From contig NZ_JFYL01000012.1 in assembly GCF_000632455.1 (NCBI RefSeq), forward strand, positions 1 to 61,605: a DNA stretch of 61,605 bases. Reading direction: 5' to 3'. Each line of letters opens with the position of its first letter. The first letter of the stretch is position 1. This document shows, in pieces, positions 39,936-49,552 of this stretch. The notes under the pieces are model-generated. The model was not told the origin of the DNA. It saw only the letters and a list, made by a program, of their open reading frames with translations, and made no database searches. Position numbers and translations under genes: made by a program. This stretch comes from Acinetobacter sp. Ver3. GTDB lineage: Bacteria; Pseudomonadota; Gammaproteobacteria; Pseudomonadales; Moraxellaceae.

Positions 39936-41078
39936 ATGACAGAGCAAAATTTACTATATCGATCAAAAATATCGCCTGAATTTTATCTACGTTATGCTGC
40001 GGAGCAAGATGATCCTCAATTGATTGAGCTGATTTCTGAAAGTATGCCGAGTAACGGTATGGTGATTTCATTTGAGCGAAAACCGAGTTATTTTCGGGCC
40101 ACACATGCACAATATAATAAGCCCGAAATTTTGGTTGTCGTACATCAAGATCAACCTGATCAGATTATTGCCATGATGAACATCGGTTGGAAATTGTATT
40201 GGATTAATGGTGCCGCTGAACAATTACGCTATGTTTCAGATCTACGGATCAAGCTCACTGCCCGGGGTAAAAAAGCCTTTAATGTCTTTATGGAATACAT
40301 TTTTGACTGCTTACCACGTGAAATTATCTTTCAAAGCGTGATTTTAGAAGATAATAAAGTAGCTCGAAATATGATGCATCGTGAAAGAGAAGGATACGCT
40401 TTACCTTATATCTTTGATTCGATGACTACTTTTACCATTTCTAAGGTACCTAAGTTTAAGCAGTCTGCTGGACTTCGCCTTGAAACACTGACCATAGATA
40501 AGATTGATGCGGTCAATGGTTTTATACAAGAAATGGCTTCTCATTATAATTTTTTACCTGATTATGACTTTAAACAGTTACTGGAAGCTAATCATCCTTT
40601 TTGGTATGGGTTGAGGTTAGAAGACTTTCATTTAGTGCTCAATTCAGATCAAAAAATCGTAGGTTTATTTGGTTTGTGGGATCAAAAAGATTTTAAACAA
40701 ACTAAAGTGGCGAGTTATTCTAAAACGTTAAAACTGTTGAAGCCTGTTTATAACACTTATGCTCGTATTACTGGACAGTTAACGCTTCCAGAAGAGGGGC
40801 AATCCTTTGATTATCTCATGACGCATAGTTTCCTCTGTCATCCAAATGCGGTTGAAGTATTAAAGTTTATGCTGACCAATGTAAACACATTGGTGAAAGC
40901 TCAGGGTAAAACATCATTTTGTGTGACAGTGGTTGAGAATGATCCACGTAAGCAAGTTCTAGAACAGTGTTCATCACATAAAATGAAAGCAGTTCACACG
41001 CTTCATAGTTATGAAAGTAAACCCTATGACGTGATTGATCGTTCTAAATACTCTTACTTTGAAGTGAGTCGTATTTAA
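39936..41078 (+). CDS. Two-domain acetyltransferase-like protein of the GH3 operon
   Basis: 380 residues starting 10 bases after the GH3 stop. The layout suggests two GNAT-like halves. The first (about 15-170) has IIAMMNIGWKLYWI strands, then SDLRIKLTARGKKAFNVFMEYIF at the place of the acetyl-CoA loop and helix. The second (about 180-380) has KIVGLFGLWDQKDFKQT and a Phe-rich end. A classical Q/RxxGxG/A motif is degenerate, so catalysis cannot be promised. It has no membrane segments. Linkage to GH3 suggests it modifies the same product, for instance by acyl transfer, which is inference. Confidence 0.72.
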   Translation: MTEQNLLYRSKISPEFYLRYAAEQDDPQLIELISESMPSNGMVISFERKPSYFRATHAQYNKPEILVVVHQDQPDQIIAMMNIGWKLYWINGAAEQLRYVSDLRIKLTARGKKAFNVFMEYIFDCLPREIIFQSVILEDNKVARNMMHREREGYALPYIFDSMTTFTISKVPKFKQSAGLRLETLTIDKIDAVNGFIQEMASHYNFLPDYDFKQLLEANHPFWYGLRLEDFHLVLNSDQKIVGLFGLWDQKDFKQTKVASYSKTLKLLKPVYNTYARITGQLTLPEEGQSFDYLMTHSFLCHPNAVEVLKFMLTNVNTLVKAQGKTSFCVTVVENDPRKQVLEQCSSHKMKAVHTLHSYESKPYDVIDRSKYSYFEVSRI

Positions 41079-41177
41079 GAATGTGGTGCGTTCATCGGAA
41101 TGCGGGTGAACGCACTTGATTAGCTGTAATTAATAAATATATAAATAAAACTACAATAATAATTTTCGAGATAAAAA

Positions 41178-41612
41178 ATGGAATTTATAAGTGTTACTTT
41201 TCGACGGTCAATTTTAATTTCTGGCATGCTGATGTGTAGTTTTCAATGGGCAACTGCACAGAAATTAGATGAATCTGAACTTATCGAACAGCAAGTGATT
41301 GATCAAAATTTGAATGAAAATTTAGTGCAAGAATTAAAAAATGAAGTAGCACAAAGCACTGAAGAACAAATACAGAATCAACAACATTTGGCTCAGATTC
41401 AAGCAGAAGAATTTAATCAGAAGCAATTGGTTTCAAATGCGGTTTCTGATTTTGAGTTGACCAAAAAAGCAGATCCAGAGCAGATTAGCAAAACCATTAA
41501 ACCACTGACGCATTATCCTTATGATACGCTACCACGCACTGTCTATGTTTCAACTGATCCTATCATTATTGTGACTAAGGAATATCCACCTTCAAAAAAT
41601 TTAAGAAAATAA
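41178..41612 (+). CDS. Exported Gln/Glu-rich protein of unknown function
   Basis: 144 residues with a signal peptide (MEFISVTFRRSILISGMLM, probable cleavage after ATA or TAQ at about residue 28). A hydrophilic region rich in Gln, Glu and Asn (IEQQVIDQNLNENLVQELK) follows that could be helical or coiled, and a Pro/Thr-containing end. No Cys is present in the mature part. I recognise no family. It sits 100 bases after the GH3 operon and could be its last gene or independent. Confidence 0.68.
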   Translation: MEFISVTFRRSILISGMLMCSFQWATAQKLDESELIEQQVIDQNLNENLVQELKNEVAQSTEEQIQNQQHLAQIQAEEFNQKQLVSNAVSDFELTKKADPEQISKTIKPLTHYPYDTLPRTVYVSTDPIIIVTKEYPPSKNLRK

Positions 41613-41637
41613 AAAGGGCAAACGAATTGCCCTTTTT
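41611..41637. terminator. Bidirectional terminator before rlmKL
   Basis: AAAAAGGGCAA pairs with TTGCCCTTTTT between convergent genes. Confidence 0.9.
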
Positions 41638-41658
41638 ATTGGTCAAGCTCTCTAATCA

Positions 41659-43863
41659 TTAGGCTTGAAGATGTCTAATTTTCCATGAACGGTGAATTTT
41701 AGTATTACGTTTAAAGTCTAGACCAATTGTTTCATGGGTGAGTTCTTCAATGTCATAAAACGCTTTGATTTCGTCGTCTAATTCAAAACCACGATAGTTA
41801 TTTGAGAAATACAGTGTACCACCAGTGGTTAAACGATTCATTGCACGCTTAATCAGGGATAAGTGATCACGTTGAACGTCAAACGTACCATGGAATTTTT
41901 TAGAGTTCGAGAACGTTGGCGGATCGATAAAGATTAAGTCATATTGTTCATGACCTTCTTTTAACCATTCAAAACAATCACTGGCAAAGAACTGGTGTTG
42001 TTGGTCAGCATGATCAACCGTTAAACCATTTAAGACAAAGTTTTCTTTAGACCAGTTCAAATAAGTATTTGAAAGGTCGACACTGGTCGTGCTCGCAGCA
42101 CCACCTAACGCAGCATGTAAACTTGCAGTTGAGGTATAACTATATAGATTAAGGAAATGTTTACCTTTCGCTTCAGCAGCGATGCGTAAGCGAATTTGGC
42201 GATGATCGAGGAAAAGACCAGTATCTAAATAATCTGTGAGGTTAACCAAGATTTTCGCTTTGCCTTCTTGAACGATAAAGCGTTTAGAGGCAGTACTTTG
42301 TTTAGTGTATTGGTTTTTACCTTCCTGACGAGCACGAGTCTTGATAAAAATGGCATCGCGACCTAAACCTGTGACAGCACGGATTGCTTGTAAAGCAAGA
42401 TTAAAACGTTTTTTCGCTTTTTCAGGATCGATTGATTTTAGTGGGGCATATTCTTGAACATGCAATCGGTCACCATATAGATCTACAGCGACATTGAAGT
42501 CTGGTAGATCAGCATCATAAATTCGCAAACAATAGATATTTTCTTTTACAGCCCATTTTTTCAAATTCTGCATATTCTTTTGCAAACGATTTGTAAAATC
42601 TTCAGCACCTTCAATTTTATCGAATTGAAGTGGTAGCCAATTGGCTAAGAAAGGTTGTGTCACAACAGGTGGCTTAATCTTACCTGAGCGAATATAAATA
42701 GGTAGCTTACCATTCATTAAGCGAAGCGTTTGAGTTTCGCTAAATGCCAACACGTCTGCTTGTTCAATTTGAGCTGCAATAACTGCGGCAGTTTGGTTGG
42801 CAAAGTTCTTTTGAAGTAAGCCAGATAGACCAAGATAGAATGAACGGCTAGAGCCTTTATCACCAAGACGCTCACCATAAGGTGGGTTAGTGACAACGAC
42901 CACAGATTTACCTTCTGCTTTAAAATCTGGCCAATCAGAAAGGGTACGCTCTTCAATTTGAATTTGATCAAGCAACGCCTCAAATCCTGCTGCGCGGATA
43001 TTATTTTTGGTTGCTTTTACTGCTTCCCAATCTGCGTCAAAGGCATAGAATTTTGGAAGCGGTTTTTCTAAGGCAACTTTGTGACGTTCCGCAGCTTCAC
43101 CTTTAATTTGCATCCAAAGATCATGATCATGACCATTCCAGCCATTAAAGCCGAAACGACGAACCAAACCAGGCGCGCGGTCAGTTAACATCATTAAAGC
43201 TTCAATAATAAATGTTCCTGAACCACACATTGGATCAAGAACAATATCTGGATTCTTTTCAATTAATTGTGCGTGTTGAAGAATGGCTGCAGCCAAGTTT
43301 TCTTTGATAGGTGCATCAGTCATATAGTGGCGATAGCCACGTTTATGCAATGAATCGCCAGACAAATCTAAACAGAAAGTATGTTCTTTTTTACCAGCCA
43401 AAGCGTAAATGGTTATTTCTGGTTGTTTGATATCGATGCTTGGACGCTTACCGACAGCCTCCATGAAGGAATCTACGATACCGTCTTTCACACGTAAGGT
43501 GGCGAATTGGCTGTTGACTTTGATCTCACGTTCGACATGTAAACGCACAGCAAATGTACTTTGAGGTGCAAAAATAAGCGACCAGTCAAAACTATTTGCA
43601 CCTTCGTAGAGTTCTTCAGCTACATCGCGTGCATCGTGAGTAAATTCAACTTCAAACGTATGGATAGGCGTCAAAACACGTGATGCAAGACGAGACCACA
43701 TACAAATGCGGTAGGCATCAGCCAATTGACCTTTGAAAACCAATCGCCCAGGGAAACGTTCAACGTTTTGTACTCCTAAACCTTCAATTTCTTCTTGAAG
43801 TAAGGTTTCAAGCCCATCTGCACAGGTAACCCAATATGTAGAAAGACGAGGTTTAGAATTCAT
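41659..43863 (-). CDS. rlmKL: Fused 23S rRNA methyltransferase RlmKL (G2445-N2 / G2069-N7)
   Basis: A 734-residue bifunctional methyltransferase, homologous in layout to E. coli RlmKL. An N-terminal THUMP domain (about 50-155) is followed by the RlmL methyltransferase with LDPMCGSGTFIIEA and the catalytic NPPYGERL. The C-terminal RlmK methyltransferase has FLNLYSYTSTASLHAA and the motif DPPTFSNSK. It modifies two guanines of 23S rRNA helix 74 during 50S assembly. ATG 43863 has GGGA six bases upstream; two earlier in-frame ATGs would shorten or remove that spacing. It is a single gene. Confidence 0.95.
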   Translation of the reverse strand: MNSKPRLSTYWVTCADGLETLLQEEIEGLGVQNVERFPGRLVFKGQLADAYRICMWSRLASRVLTPIHTFEVEFTHDARDVAEELYEGANSFDWSLIFAPQSTFAVRLHVEREIKVNSQFATLRVKDGIVDSFMEAVGKRPSIDIKQPEITIYALAGKKEHTFCLDLSGDSLHKRGYRHYMTDAPIKENLAAAILQHAQLIEKNPDIVLDPMCGSGTFIIEALMMLTDRAPGLVRRFGFNGWNGHDHDLWMQIKGEAAERHKVALEKPLPKFYAFDADWEAVKATKNNIRAAGFEALLDQIQIEERTLSDWPDFKAEGKSVVVVTNPPYGERLGDKGSSRSFYLGLSGLLQKNFANQTAAVIAAQIEQADVLAFSETQTLRLMNGKLPIYIRSGKIKPPVVTQPFLANWLPLQFDKIEGAEDFTNRLQKNMQNLKKWAVKENIYCLRIYDADLPDFNVAVDLYGDRLHVQEYAPLKSIDPEKAKKRFNLALQAIRAVTGLGRDAIFIKTRARQEGKNQYTKQSTASKRFIVQEGKAKILVNLTDYLDTGLFLDHRQIRLRIAAEAKGKHFLNLYSYTSTASLHAALGGAASTTSVDLSNTYLNWSKENFVLNGLTVDHADQQHQFFASDCFEWLKEGHEQYDLIFIDPPTFSNSKKFHGTFDVQRDHLSLIKRAMNRLTTGGTLYFSNNYRGFELDDEIKAFYDIEELTHETIGLDFKRNTKIHRSWKIRHLQA

Positions 43864-44034
43864 GAACATTCCCAAAGACTAATAAAGCAATCGTATATTT
43901 TAACTTATTTTTGATTTTAAAACTGCTTTAATGCGTTGATCCAACCATTTTAAAAATAATTTAAATTTAAAAGATTGATTGAAACTGGTTGATATAGCCC
44001 CATAAAACTAAAAAACACTAAAAGATAAAAAAAT

Positions 44035-44652
44035 ATGCTGGCTTTAATTTTCTCTATGTTTACCTTTTTATTATCGATGTCTATCTCTCCTGGACCTGTT
44101 AATTTAACTATTCTCAGTAGCAGTATGAACTTTGGTGTTCGAAAAACTTTTGCTTTTATTTCAGGTGCTACCATTGGATTTACTGCTTTACTTGCAGCAG
44201 TTTGCTTTGGTTTATATCAGATTATTTTATTGTATCCGGTTCTTTTGGACGCTATTGCGCTGTTAGGAACGGCTCTATTGGTTTGGATTGGCTGGAATAT
44301 TTTAAGCGCTAAAGGCGAAAAAATTCGAACAGATCACAAAGATCTAGAGAAGATTCCAAATTTTACGCAAGGTGCGTTAATGCAGTGGCTGAATCCAAAA
44401 GCTTGGATTGCCGCCGTTTCAGGTGCAGCCCTATTTTCAGCTTCAGAGAATAGTGTTTATTTAGCGCTTTTTGTTTTGATTTATTTTATGGTCTGCTATG
44501 TCTCTTTATGGCTTTGGGGATATGCAGGGGAAAAATTGGCTCACTTTCTTAATGTGGGAAATCGGGCAAGAATTTTCAATAGGGTGATGGGAAGTCTTTT
44601 AATTGTGATTGCTATACAGATGTGTCTCACTTATTTTTTAACATATCCATAA
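44035..44652 (+). CDS. LysE/RhtB family amino acid exporter
   Basis: A 205-residue inner-membrane protein with about six hydrophobic segments. The LysE family signature SISPGPVNLTILSSSMNFGVRK is near residues 17-38, and WLNPKAWIAAVSGAA comes later. Family members export amino acids or homoserine lactones. The exact substrate cannot be read from sequence. It stands alone between rlmKL (divergent) and pyrB. Confidence 0.9.
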   Translation: MLALIFSMFTFLLSMSISPGPVNLTILSSSMNFGVRKTFAFISGATIGFTALLAAVCFGLYQIILLYPVLLDAIALLGTALLVWIGWNILSAKGEKIRTDHKDLEKIPNFTQGALMQWLNPKAWIAAVSGAALFSASENSVYLALFVLIYFMVCYVSLWLWGYAGEKLAHFLNVGNRARIFNRVMGSLLIVIAIQMCLTYFLTYP

Positions 44653-44959
44653 AACTATGAGTGGATCATTTATTGAAAATTTCTATTTTTATAATCTAAC
44701 TCACTATTTCAGGGAAATTGGATTGAACATATGTATGAAAATAAAGATAAACAAGCTTTTATGTAGGAGTTATGAGCCTAATTTTGAGAGAATTAGAAGA
44801 TTTCAATGGAATGCTTTTGGTTAAATTAAGTTTTTGAAAAATTTTATGAAACATCATAAGTCGTGATGAAGTTAGATATTGATCAGCTGCAGTGTGGGTC
44901 ACTGCCAAATCATTTTAGAATCTGTATAATACGTTGACTTAACGTATAAGGAATCTCTC
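44653..44959 (+). promoter_or_regulatory. Upstream region of pyrB
   Basis: About 300 bases without a gene. A TATAAT at 44925-44930 is a good -10 for pyrB, with no clear -35. Directly after it TACGTT (44930-44935) and AACGTA (44941-44946) form an inverted repeat around the expected transcription start, a position suitable for an operator. A TAAGGA ribosome site lies before the ATG. Confidence 0.5.
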
Positions 44960-45976
44960 ATGCACTTCGCTGCATTGCATACACCGAGCCAGATTCAACT
45001 CAACCAAGATGGGAATCTCAAACACTTCCTCACCATCGAAGGCCTTTCAAAAGAAACTCTTACAAAAATATTGGACACTGCACAGTCCTTTTTTAATGAC
45101 CAAAATCAGCTCATTACCAATAATTTGCTTGAAGGCAAAACGGTAATGAATCTGTTTTTCGAAAATTCGACACGTACACGAACGACATTTGAAGCAGCGG
45201 CAAAACGTCTTTCTGCCAACGTACTCAATATTGATATTGCTCGCTCAAGTACTTCTAAAGGCGAAACATTGAGAGATACACTGTGGAATTTAGAGGCAAT
45301 GGCGGCCGATATCTTTGTGGTTCGACATTCTTCATCGGGTGCTGCACATTTTATTGCGAAGGATGTTTGTCCAACTGTTGCGATTATCAACGCGGGTGAT
45401 GGACGTCATGCGCATCCAACTCAAGCAATGTTAGATATGCTTACGATTCGCCGTGAAACCAATAAAAAATTTGAAGATATTTCCATTGCGATCATTGGGG
45501 ATATTAAACATTCACGTGTTGCACGTTCTGATGTGGCTGCGTTGCAAACATTAGGTTGTAAAGATATTCGTGTGATTGCGCCGAATACTTTACTTCCTTA
45601 TGGCTTTGATGAATATGGTGAAGGTGTTCGCCTATTTAACAATATGGAAGCTGGGATTAAGGATTGTGATGTCATCATTACTTTACGTATTCAAAATGAA
45701 CGTATCGATTCACCTGCATTATCGTCACAAGCCGAATTTTACAAAATGTATGGTCTGAACAAAGAGCGTTTGGCTTTGGCGAAACCTGATTGTATCGTGA
45801 TGCATCCAGGGCCGATGAATCGTGGTGTTGAGATTGATTCAAGTATTGCAGATGGTCCTCAATCCGTGATTTTGAATCAGGTGACTAATGGTATTGCGGT
45901 GCGTATGGCAGTTCTCGCGCTGGCGATGCAGGGTCAGTTACAAGAACAAGGTTTAATTGAAGCAGTTGCGGTATAA
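44960..45976 (+). CDS. pyrB: Aspartate carbamoyltransferase catalytic subunit
   Basis: A 338-residue ATCase, coupling carbamoyl phosphate and aspartate in pyrimidine synthesis. The carbamoyl phosphate motif STRTRTTFE is at about residues 70-78. [21 protein letters not shown] and [11 protein letters not shown] follow in family order. It has an N-terminal extension of about 20 residues compared with E. coli PyrB, typical of class A ATCases that assemble with an inactive dihydroorotase homologue. That partner gene starts 10 bases downstream. No pyrI-type regulatory chain is nearby. Confidence 0.97.
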   Translation: MHFAALHTPSQIQLNQDGNLKHFLTIEGLSKETLTKILDTAQSFFNDQNQLITNNLLEGKTVMNLFFENSTRTRTTFEAAAKRLSANVLNIDIARSSTSKGETLRDTLWNLEAMAADIFVVRHSSSGAAHFIAKDVCPTVAIINAGDGRHAHPTQAMLDMLTIRRETNKKFEDISIAIIGDIKHSRVARSDVAALQTLGCKDIRVIAPNTLLPYGFDEYGEGVRLFNNMEAGIKDCDVIITLRIQNERIDSPALSSQAEFYKMYGLNKERLALAKPDCIVMHPGPMNRGVEIDSSIADGPQSVILNQVTNGIAVRMAVLALAMQGQLQEQGLIEAVAV

Positions 45977-45986
45977 GGAATCAGTC

Positions 45987-47222
45987 ATGTCTATTGTTAA
46001 AGTCGAAAATGTACGCGTCCTAGATCCAATTGCTCAAACTGATCAAATAGAAACTATTTTTATTCAAGATGGAAAACGCATCGAAGCGACTTCTGAGGTT
46101 CATGAAAGCATCGATGGGCAAGGCAAATGGCTGATGCCAACGATGGTTGATTTGTGTGCACGTTTACGAGAGCCAGGTCAACAACAACATGGAACGTTGA
46201 AATCTGAAGGTAAAGCAGCACGTGAAAATGGCATTTTACATGTATTTACCCCACCAGATTCAAAACCTATCGTTCAGGACAATGGCGCTTTAATTCATGG
46301 TCTTGTTGAAAAGGCAATGTTAGATGGCGGGATTTACCTTGAGGTGATAGGTGCACAAACACAAGGGCTTCAAGGAAATCAACCTGCCAACATGGCGGGT
46401 TTAAAAAAGGGTGGTTGTACTGCTGTATCAAATGCAAATGCACCTTTTGCGAATGACGATGTGGTGCTTCGTACGCTTGAATATGCTGCAGGTTTGAATT
46501 TAACTGTCGTATTCTATGCTGAAGAGCCTCAAATTGCGAAAGATGGCTGTGTGCATGAAGGCTTTATTGCTTCACGCCAAGGTTTACCAATGATTCCTGC
46601 TTTGGCAGAAACGGTCGCGATCGCAAAATATCTATTAATGATAGAGGCAACAAAAGTCCGCGCACACTTCGGGTTACTGTCTTGTGGTGCTTCAGTTGAG
46701 TTAATACGTATCGCGAAGGAAAAAGGATTGCCAGTCACGTGTGATGTTGCAATGCATCAGTTACATCTTACAGAGTCTTTAATTGATGGATTCAACTGCT
46801 TGGCACATGTACGTCCACCTTTGCGTGCAGAATCTGATAAAGAATTACTTCGTCAGGGTCTGAAATCTGGAGTAATTGACGCGATTTGTACGCATCATGA
46901 ACCACTCAGTAGTTCTGCAAAAATGGCACCTTTTGCAGAGACTTTGCCAGGTTTTACTGCTTTTGATTCATATGTTCCTTTTGGAATCAAATTGATTGAA
47001 GAAGGTCTATTTAGTCCATTAGAGTGGGTTGAAAAAGTAACGAGTGCGCCAGCTGCTGTCGCACAGATGACTGAGACATGGAAAGCACAGGCTGGATGGG
47101 TGCTGGTTGATCCAGATTTGGAATGGACACTTGATAAATCTTCTATTATTTCTCAAGGTAAAAATACACCATTGATTAATCAAAAAGTCAAAGGTAAGGT
47201 AATTCGTACTTTCATAAAATAA
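45987..47222 (+). CDS. pyrC': Non-catalytic dihydroorotase-like PyrC' subunit
   Basis: A 411-residue dihydroorotase homologue that lacks the metal site. Where active enzymes have the HxH pair (D-x-H-x-H-x-R), this protein reads VDLCARLREPG at about residues 50-60, and other histidine ligands are also not apparent. In Pseudomonas such PyrC' chains are needed to build the active dodecameric ATCase with PyrB but have no dihydroorotase activity. ATG 45987 with AAGGAA just upstream is chosen over an earlier in-frame start inside pyrB. A true pyrC must exist elsewhere in the genome. Confidence 0.93.
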   Translation: MSIVKVENVRVLDPIAQTDQIETIFIQDGKRIEATSEVHESIDGQGKWLMPTMVDLCARLREPGQQQHGTLKSEGKAARENGILHVFTPPDSKPIVQDNGALIHGLVEKAMLDGGIYLEVIGAQTQGLQGNQPANMAGLKKGGCTAVSNANAPFANDDVVLRTLEYAAGLNLTVVFYAEEPQIAKDGCVHEGFIASRQGLPMIPALAETVAIAKYLLMIEATKVRAHFGLLSCGASVELIRIAKEKGLPVTCDVAMHQLHLTESLIDGFNCLAHVRPPLRAESDKELLRQGLKSGVIDAICTHHEPLSSSAKMAPFAETLPGFTAFDSYVPFGIKLIEEGLFSPLEWVEKVTSAPAAVAQMTETWKAQAGWVLVDPDLEWTLDKSSIISQGKNTPLINQKVKGKVIRTFIK

Positions 47223-47239
47223 TGTGAATTCAATCATTT

Positions 47240-47266
47240 AAAGGTCGATTAATATCGGCCTTTTTT
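47240..47266 (+). terminator. pyrB-pyrC' operon terminator
   Basis: Stem AAAGGTCGAT / ATCGGCCTTT with one T-G pair and T6, 17 bases after the stop. Confidence 0.88.
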
Positions 47267-47413
47267 ATTATGGATGATTGAATAATTCATGATTCAGTAT
47301 ATTTTATGAAGATCTTTATTTTTTAATAAAATTTAACTGAGAGCTTTAATAAGAATCAAAACAAAACCAATGAGGTTTGGTATCAAGAGCTTGAGTTTGA
47401 TTGGGGGAGTAGC

Positions 47414-48313
47414 ATGAAACTTCAGATGAAAACATTGACCACATTGTGCATGGTTGGTGTGTTGTCAGGATGCCAACAAGTGTATTCAATCATGTATGCT
47501 TTTAATCGTTGTGATCAACCTGAAGTGCAATTAAAACTCGAACAAGTCATCCATAAAGACATCGCGAATATCTCAGCGACTCAACTCAAAAGTATTATAG
47601 AAAATGATCAAGTTATTATAGATGGTCAACTCTTACAGCGTAGTTTGAAACCAGTTCAATTTAAAATTGAAAACATTGATAAAATAAAGAAAATGAGATC
47701 CTCTGATCAGACGATGTGTACAGCAAGAGTCACTGCTGAACTACCATCAAATTATCTGACGGATGCTGATGTATCACGCGCATTAAATCGAGAGTCAAAT
47801 GTTTTAGAATCAGCCGCACTTTCTCAATTAAACTTTGAGAACAATCAGATTTCTACTGAGTTAAATTATAGTGTACGAATTTCAGAGCATGAAGTAACTG
47901 TACAATTGGTGAATGCACTACATTTCACCAGCTTTATGCAAAAAGTTCTAATAGATGCACATTTAAAACCTTCACGTTTGACGGCTTTAGCGTTAGATCG
48001 TCAAAAGAAACAAGCACTTTTAAATAATCAAAATAAAACCTCAGACGATTATCAATCCGTTCTTATTGCTGAAGCACAACTTAAATTAGATCAAGCCAAT
48101 GAAGATCTAAATTCTGTATGGAGTAGATCTTCACTTCAAGCACGCCAAAAAATACAATACGAGCAAGAACTGTGGGCTAAAAAGCGTAATTTAGAATGCA
48201 AACTAAATAGTGAAGGTGCCGATAATCCTGAAGTTTTTAGATTGAATTGCGAAACAAATATGGCGATTAGTCGAACATCTGAATTACAGCAAAAAATTTT
48301 CACTCTAAGTTAG
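47414..48313 (+). CDS. Lipoprotein with C-terminal LprI-like region, copy 1
   Basis: 299 residues, preceded by a strong GGGGGAG site. The signal peptide ends in the lipobox LSGC, followed by QQ, suggesting outer-membrane sorting. The middle part contains several beta-type stretches and a paired-Cys arrangement. The C-terminal 100 residues (LQARQKIQYEQELWAKKRNLECKL then LNCETNMAISRTSELQQ) have the W...C...C...T.R...L spacing of the LprI/DUF1311 lysozyme-inhibitor-like family. The gene at 48442 has the same architecture, so they are tandem paralogues. A lysozyme-inhibitor role is only suggested by this similarity. Confidence 0.75.
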   Translation: MKLQMKTLTTLCMVGVLSGCQQVYSIMYAFNRCDQPEVQLKLEQVIHKDIANISATQLKSIIENDQVIIDGQLLQRSLKPVQFKIENIDKIKKMRSSDQTMCTARVTAELPSNYLTDADVSRALNRESNVLESAALSQLNFENNQISTELNYSVRISEHEVTVQLVNALHFTSFMQKVLIDAHLKPSRLTALALDRQKKQALLNNQNKTSDDYQSVLIAEAQLKLDQANEDLNSVWSRSSLQARQKIQYEQELWAKKRNLECKLNSEGADNPEVFRLNCETNMAISRTSELQQKIFTLS

Positions 48314-48441
48314 GCATTGATTAATCAGGGTTGTTGAGCGTTAGCTTTTACGCATCAAATTTTAAAAAAATAAAAATGTGATGGAGTTGTTGTTTTTTAT
48401 TTGATTAAATATGTCAAAATTATAAATATGCGGTATAAAAA

Positions 48442-49467
48442 ATGACGTATAAGATTAAATTGGCTTTGATTATCTCTACCATCTTCGTTGCAGGTTGTGA
48501 TCTGAATAAGAAAAGCAAAGACACCTCACAGAATGTAGAAATTGCTGATTGGAGTTGTACTTCTCCTACGAATGTCAAAGAAATTGAACGCTTTGCGCAA
48601 CAGGAATATAACAACATTTTAGATCGTCGTTTAAAAGCAACAGATCAGTATGAGTCAGATTTAAAATTACTTTCCCAAATCAACTCATCGCTTAGATTTG
48701 AACTCAAGTCGATTACAACAACGAGTGATCCTTCAAATGCAACAAACAAATTGACGTGTTCAAGCCAGTTGGTTATCCACCTGCCGAAGGGGCTTCAACG
48801 TCGTGCTGAAAATGCATACCTTGAAAAACCTTGCGAATATGAATGTGAACATGACGAAGGTAGTTATACGCTCCAACATTGGATTAATGATGTTCATGGC
48901 AATATCAGTTATGGGCAAGATAAGCTCACAGGCACTTTGAATTATGAGATTACCAAGACGGATAAAGAAGGTTTAATGCTGAGTGTGCAACCTGATAATG
49001 CATTGTTAGATATTGCTGCAAGTATGACGAGATATGCTGTTCAATTTGAAGCATTTCGTAAAGCAAATCAGAATGAATCAAAAGCTTACGAAGAGTATGA
49101 GGCTGTTCAACAAAAACAAAAGGCCTTGGCACTCAAAGCTATGCAATTGAGAAAATCTGATTTAGATAAAGAGCAAGCAAGAGCTGTCGAGCGACTTAAT
49201 TTAACTTGGGATAATTTGAGCGGCGAACAAAAAGAGCAGCTAAAGAGCGATCAAACTGAATGGTTCGAACGTCGTGACGTGGACTGTAAAGTGGTCTCTC
49301 AAAAGTCAATTGAAAGTATCCCAGAAAAAGAACGCGAAACTTATCAGCAACATTATCAATATTGGGACAATGAAATGAATCAAATGAATGTTGAGATGCA
49401 ATATTCTAAATGTTTCATTCAAAAGACCAATGAGAGAATTGTATACCTAAACAATGTGTTTAATTAA
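48442..49467 (+). CDS. Lipoprotein with C-terminal LprI-like region, copy 2
   Basis: 341 residues. The lipobox VAGC is followed by Asp, which in E. coli would retain a lipoprotein in the inner membrane; whether the rule holds in this organism is uncertain. The N-terminal mature region has a Cys-rich loop (CEYECEHDEG). A Lys/Gln/Glu-rich helix at about 205-260 leads to an LprI-like end (TEWFERRDVDCK ... KCFIQKTNERIVYL). It follows copy 1 by 128 bases with the same orientation. Divergence between the two is large, so the duplication is old. Confidence 0.75.
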   Translation: MTYKIKLALIISTIFVAGCDLNKKSKDTSQNVEIADWSCTSPTNVKEIERFAQQEYNNILDRRLKATDQYESDLKLLSQINSSLRFELKSITTTSDPSNATNKLTCSSQLVIHLPKGLQRRAENAYLEKPCEYECEHDEGSYTLQHWINDVHGNISYGQDKLTGTLNYEITKTDKEGLMLSVQPDNALLDIAASMTRYAVQFEAFRKANQNESKAYEEYEAVQQKQKALALKAMQLRKSDLDKEQARAVERLNLTWDNLSGEQKEQLKSDQTEWFERRDVDCKVVSQKSIESIPEKERETYQQHYQYWDNEMNQMNVEMQYSKCFIQKTNERIVYLNNVFN

Positions 49468-49483
49468 TTCATTACAATATAGC

Positions 49484-49512
49484 AAAAGGGCGAATTGATT
49501 CGCCCTTTTTTT
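49484..49512 (+). terminator. Terminator after the LprI-like pair
   Basis: Perfect stem AAAAGGGCGAAT / ATTCGCCCTTTT, tight TG centre, T7. Confidence 0.92.
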
Positions 49513-49552
49513 ATCGGCATGCTTAGGTATACAGAATATATGTGGAAGCGAT

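Noticed and set aside
43950..44174. Minus-strand frame overlapping the start of the LysE gene
   Set aside because: The plus-strand frame carries a full transporter signature; the antisense frame has none.
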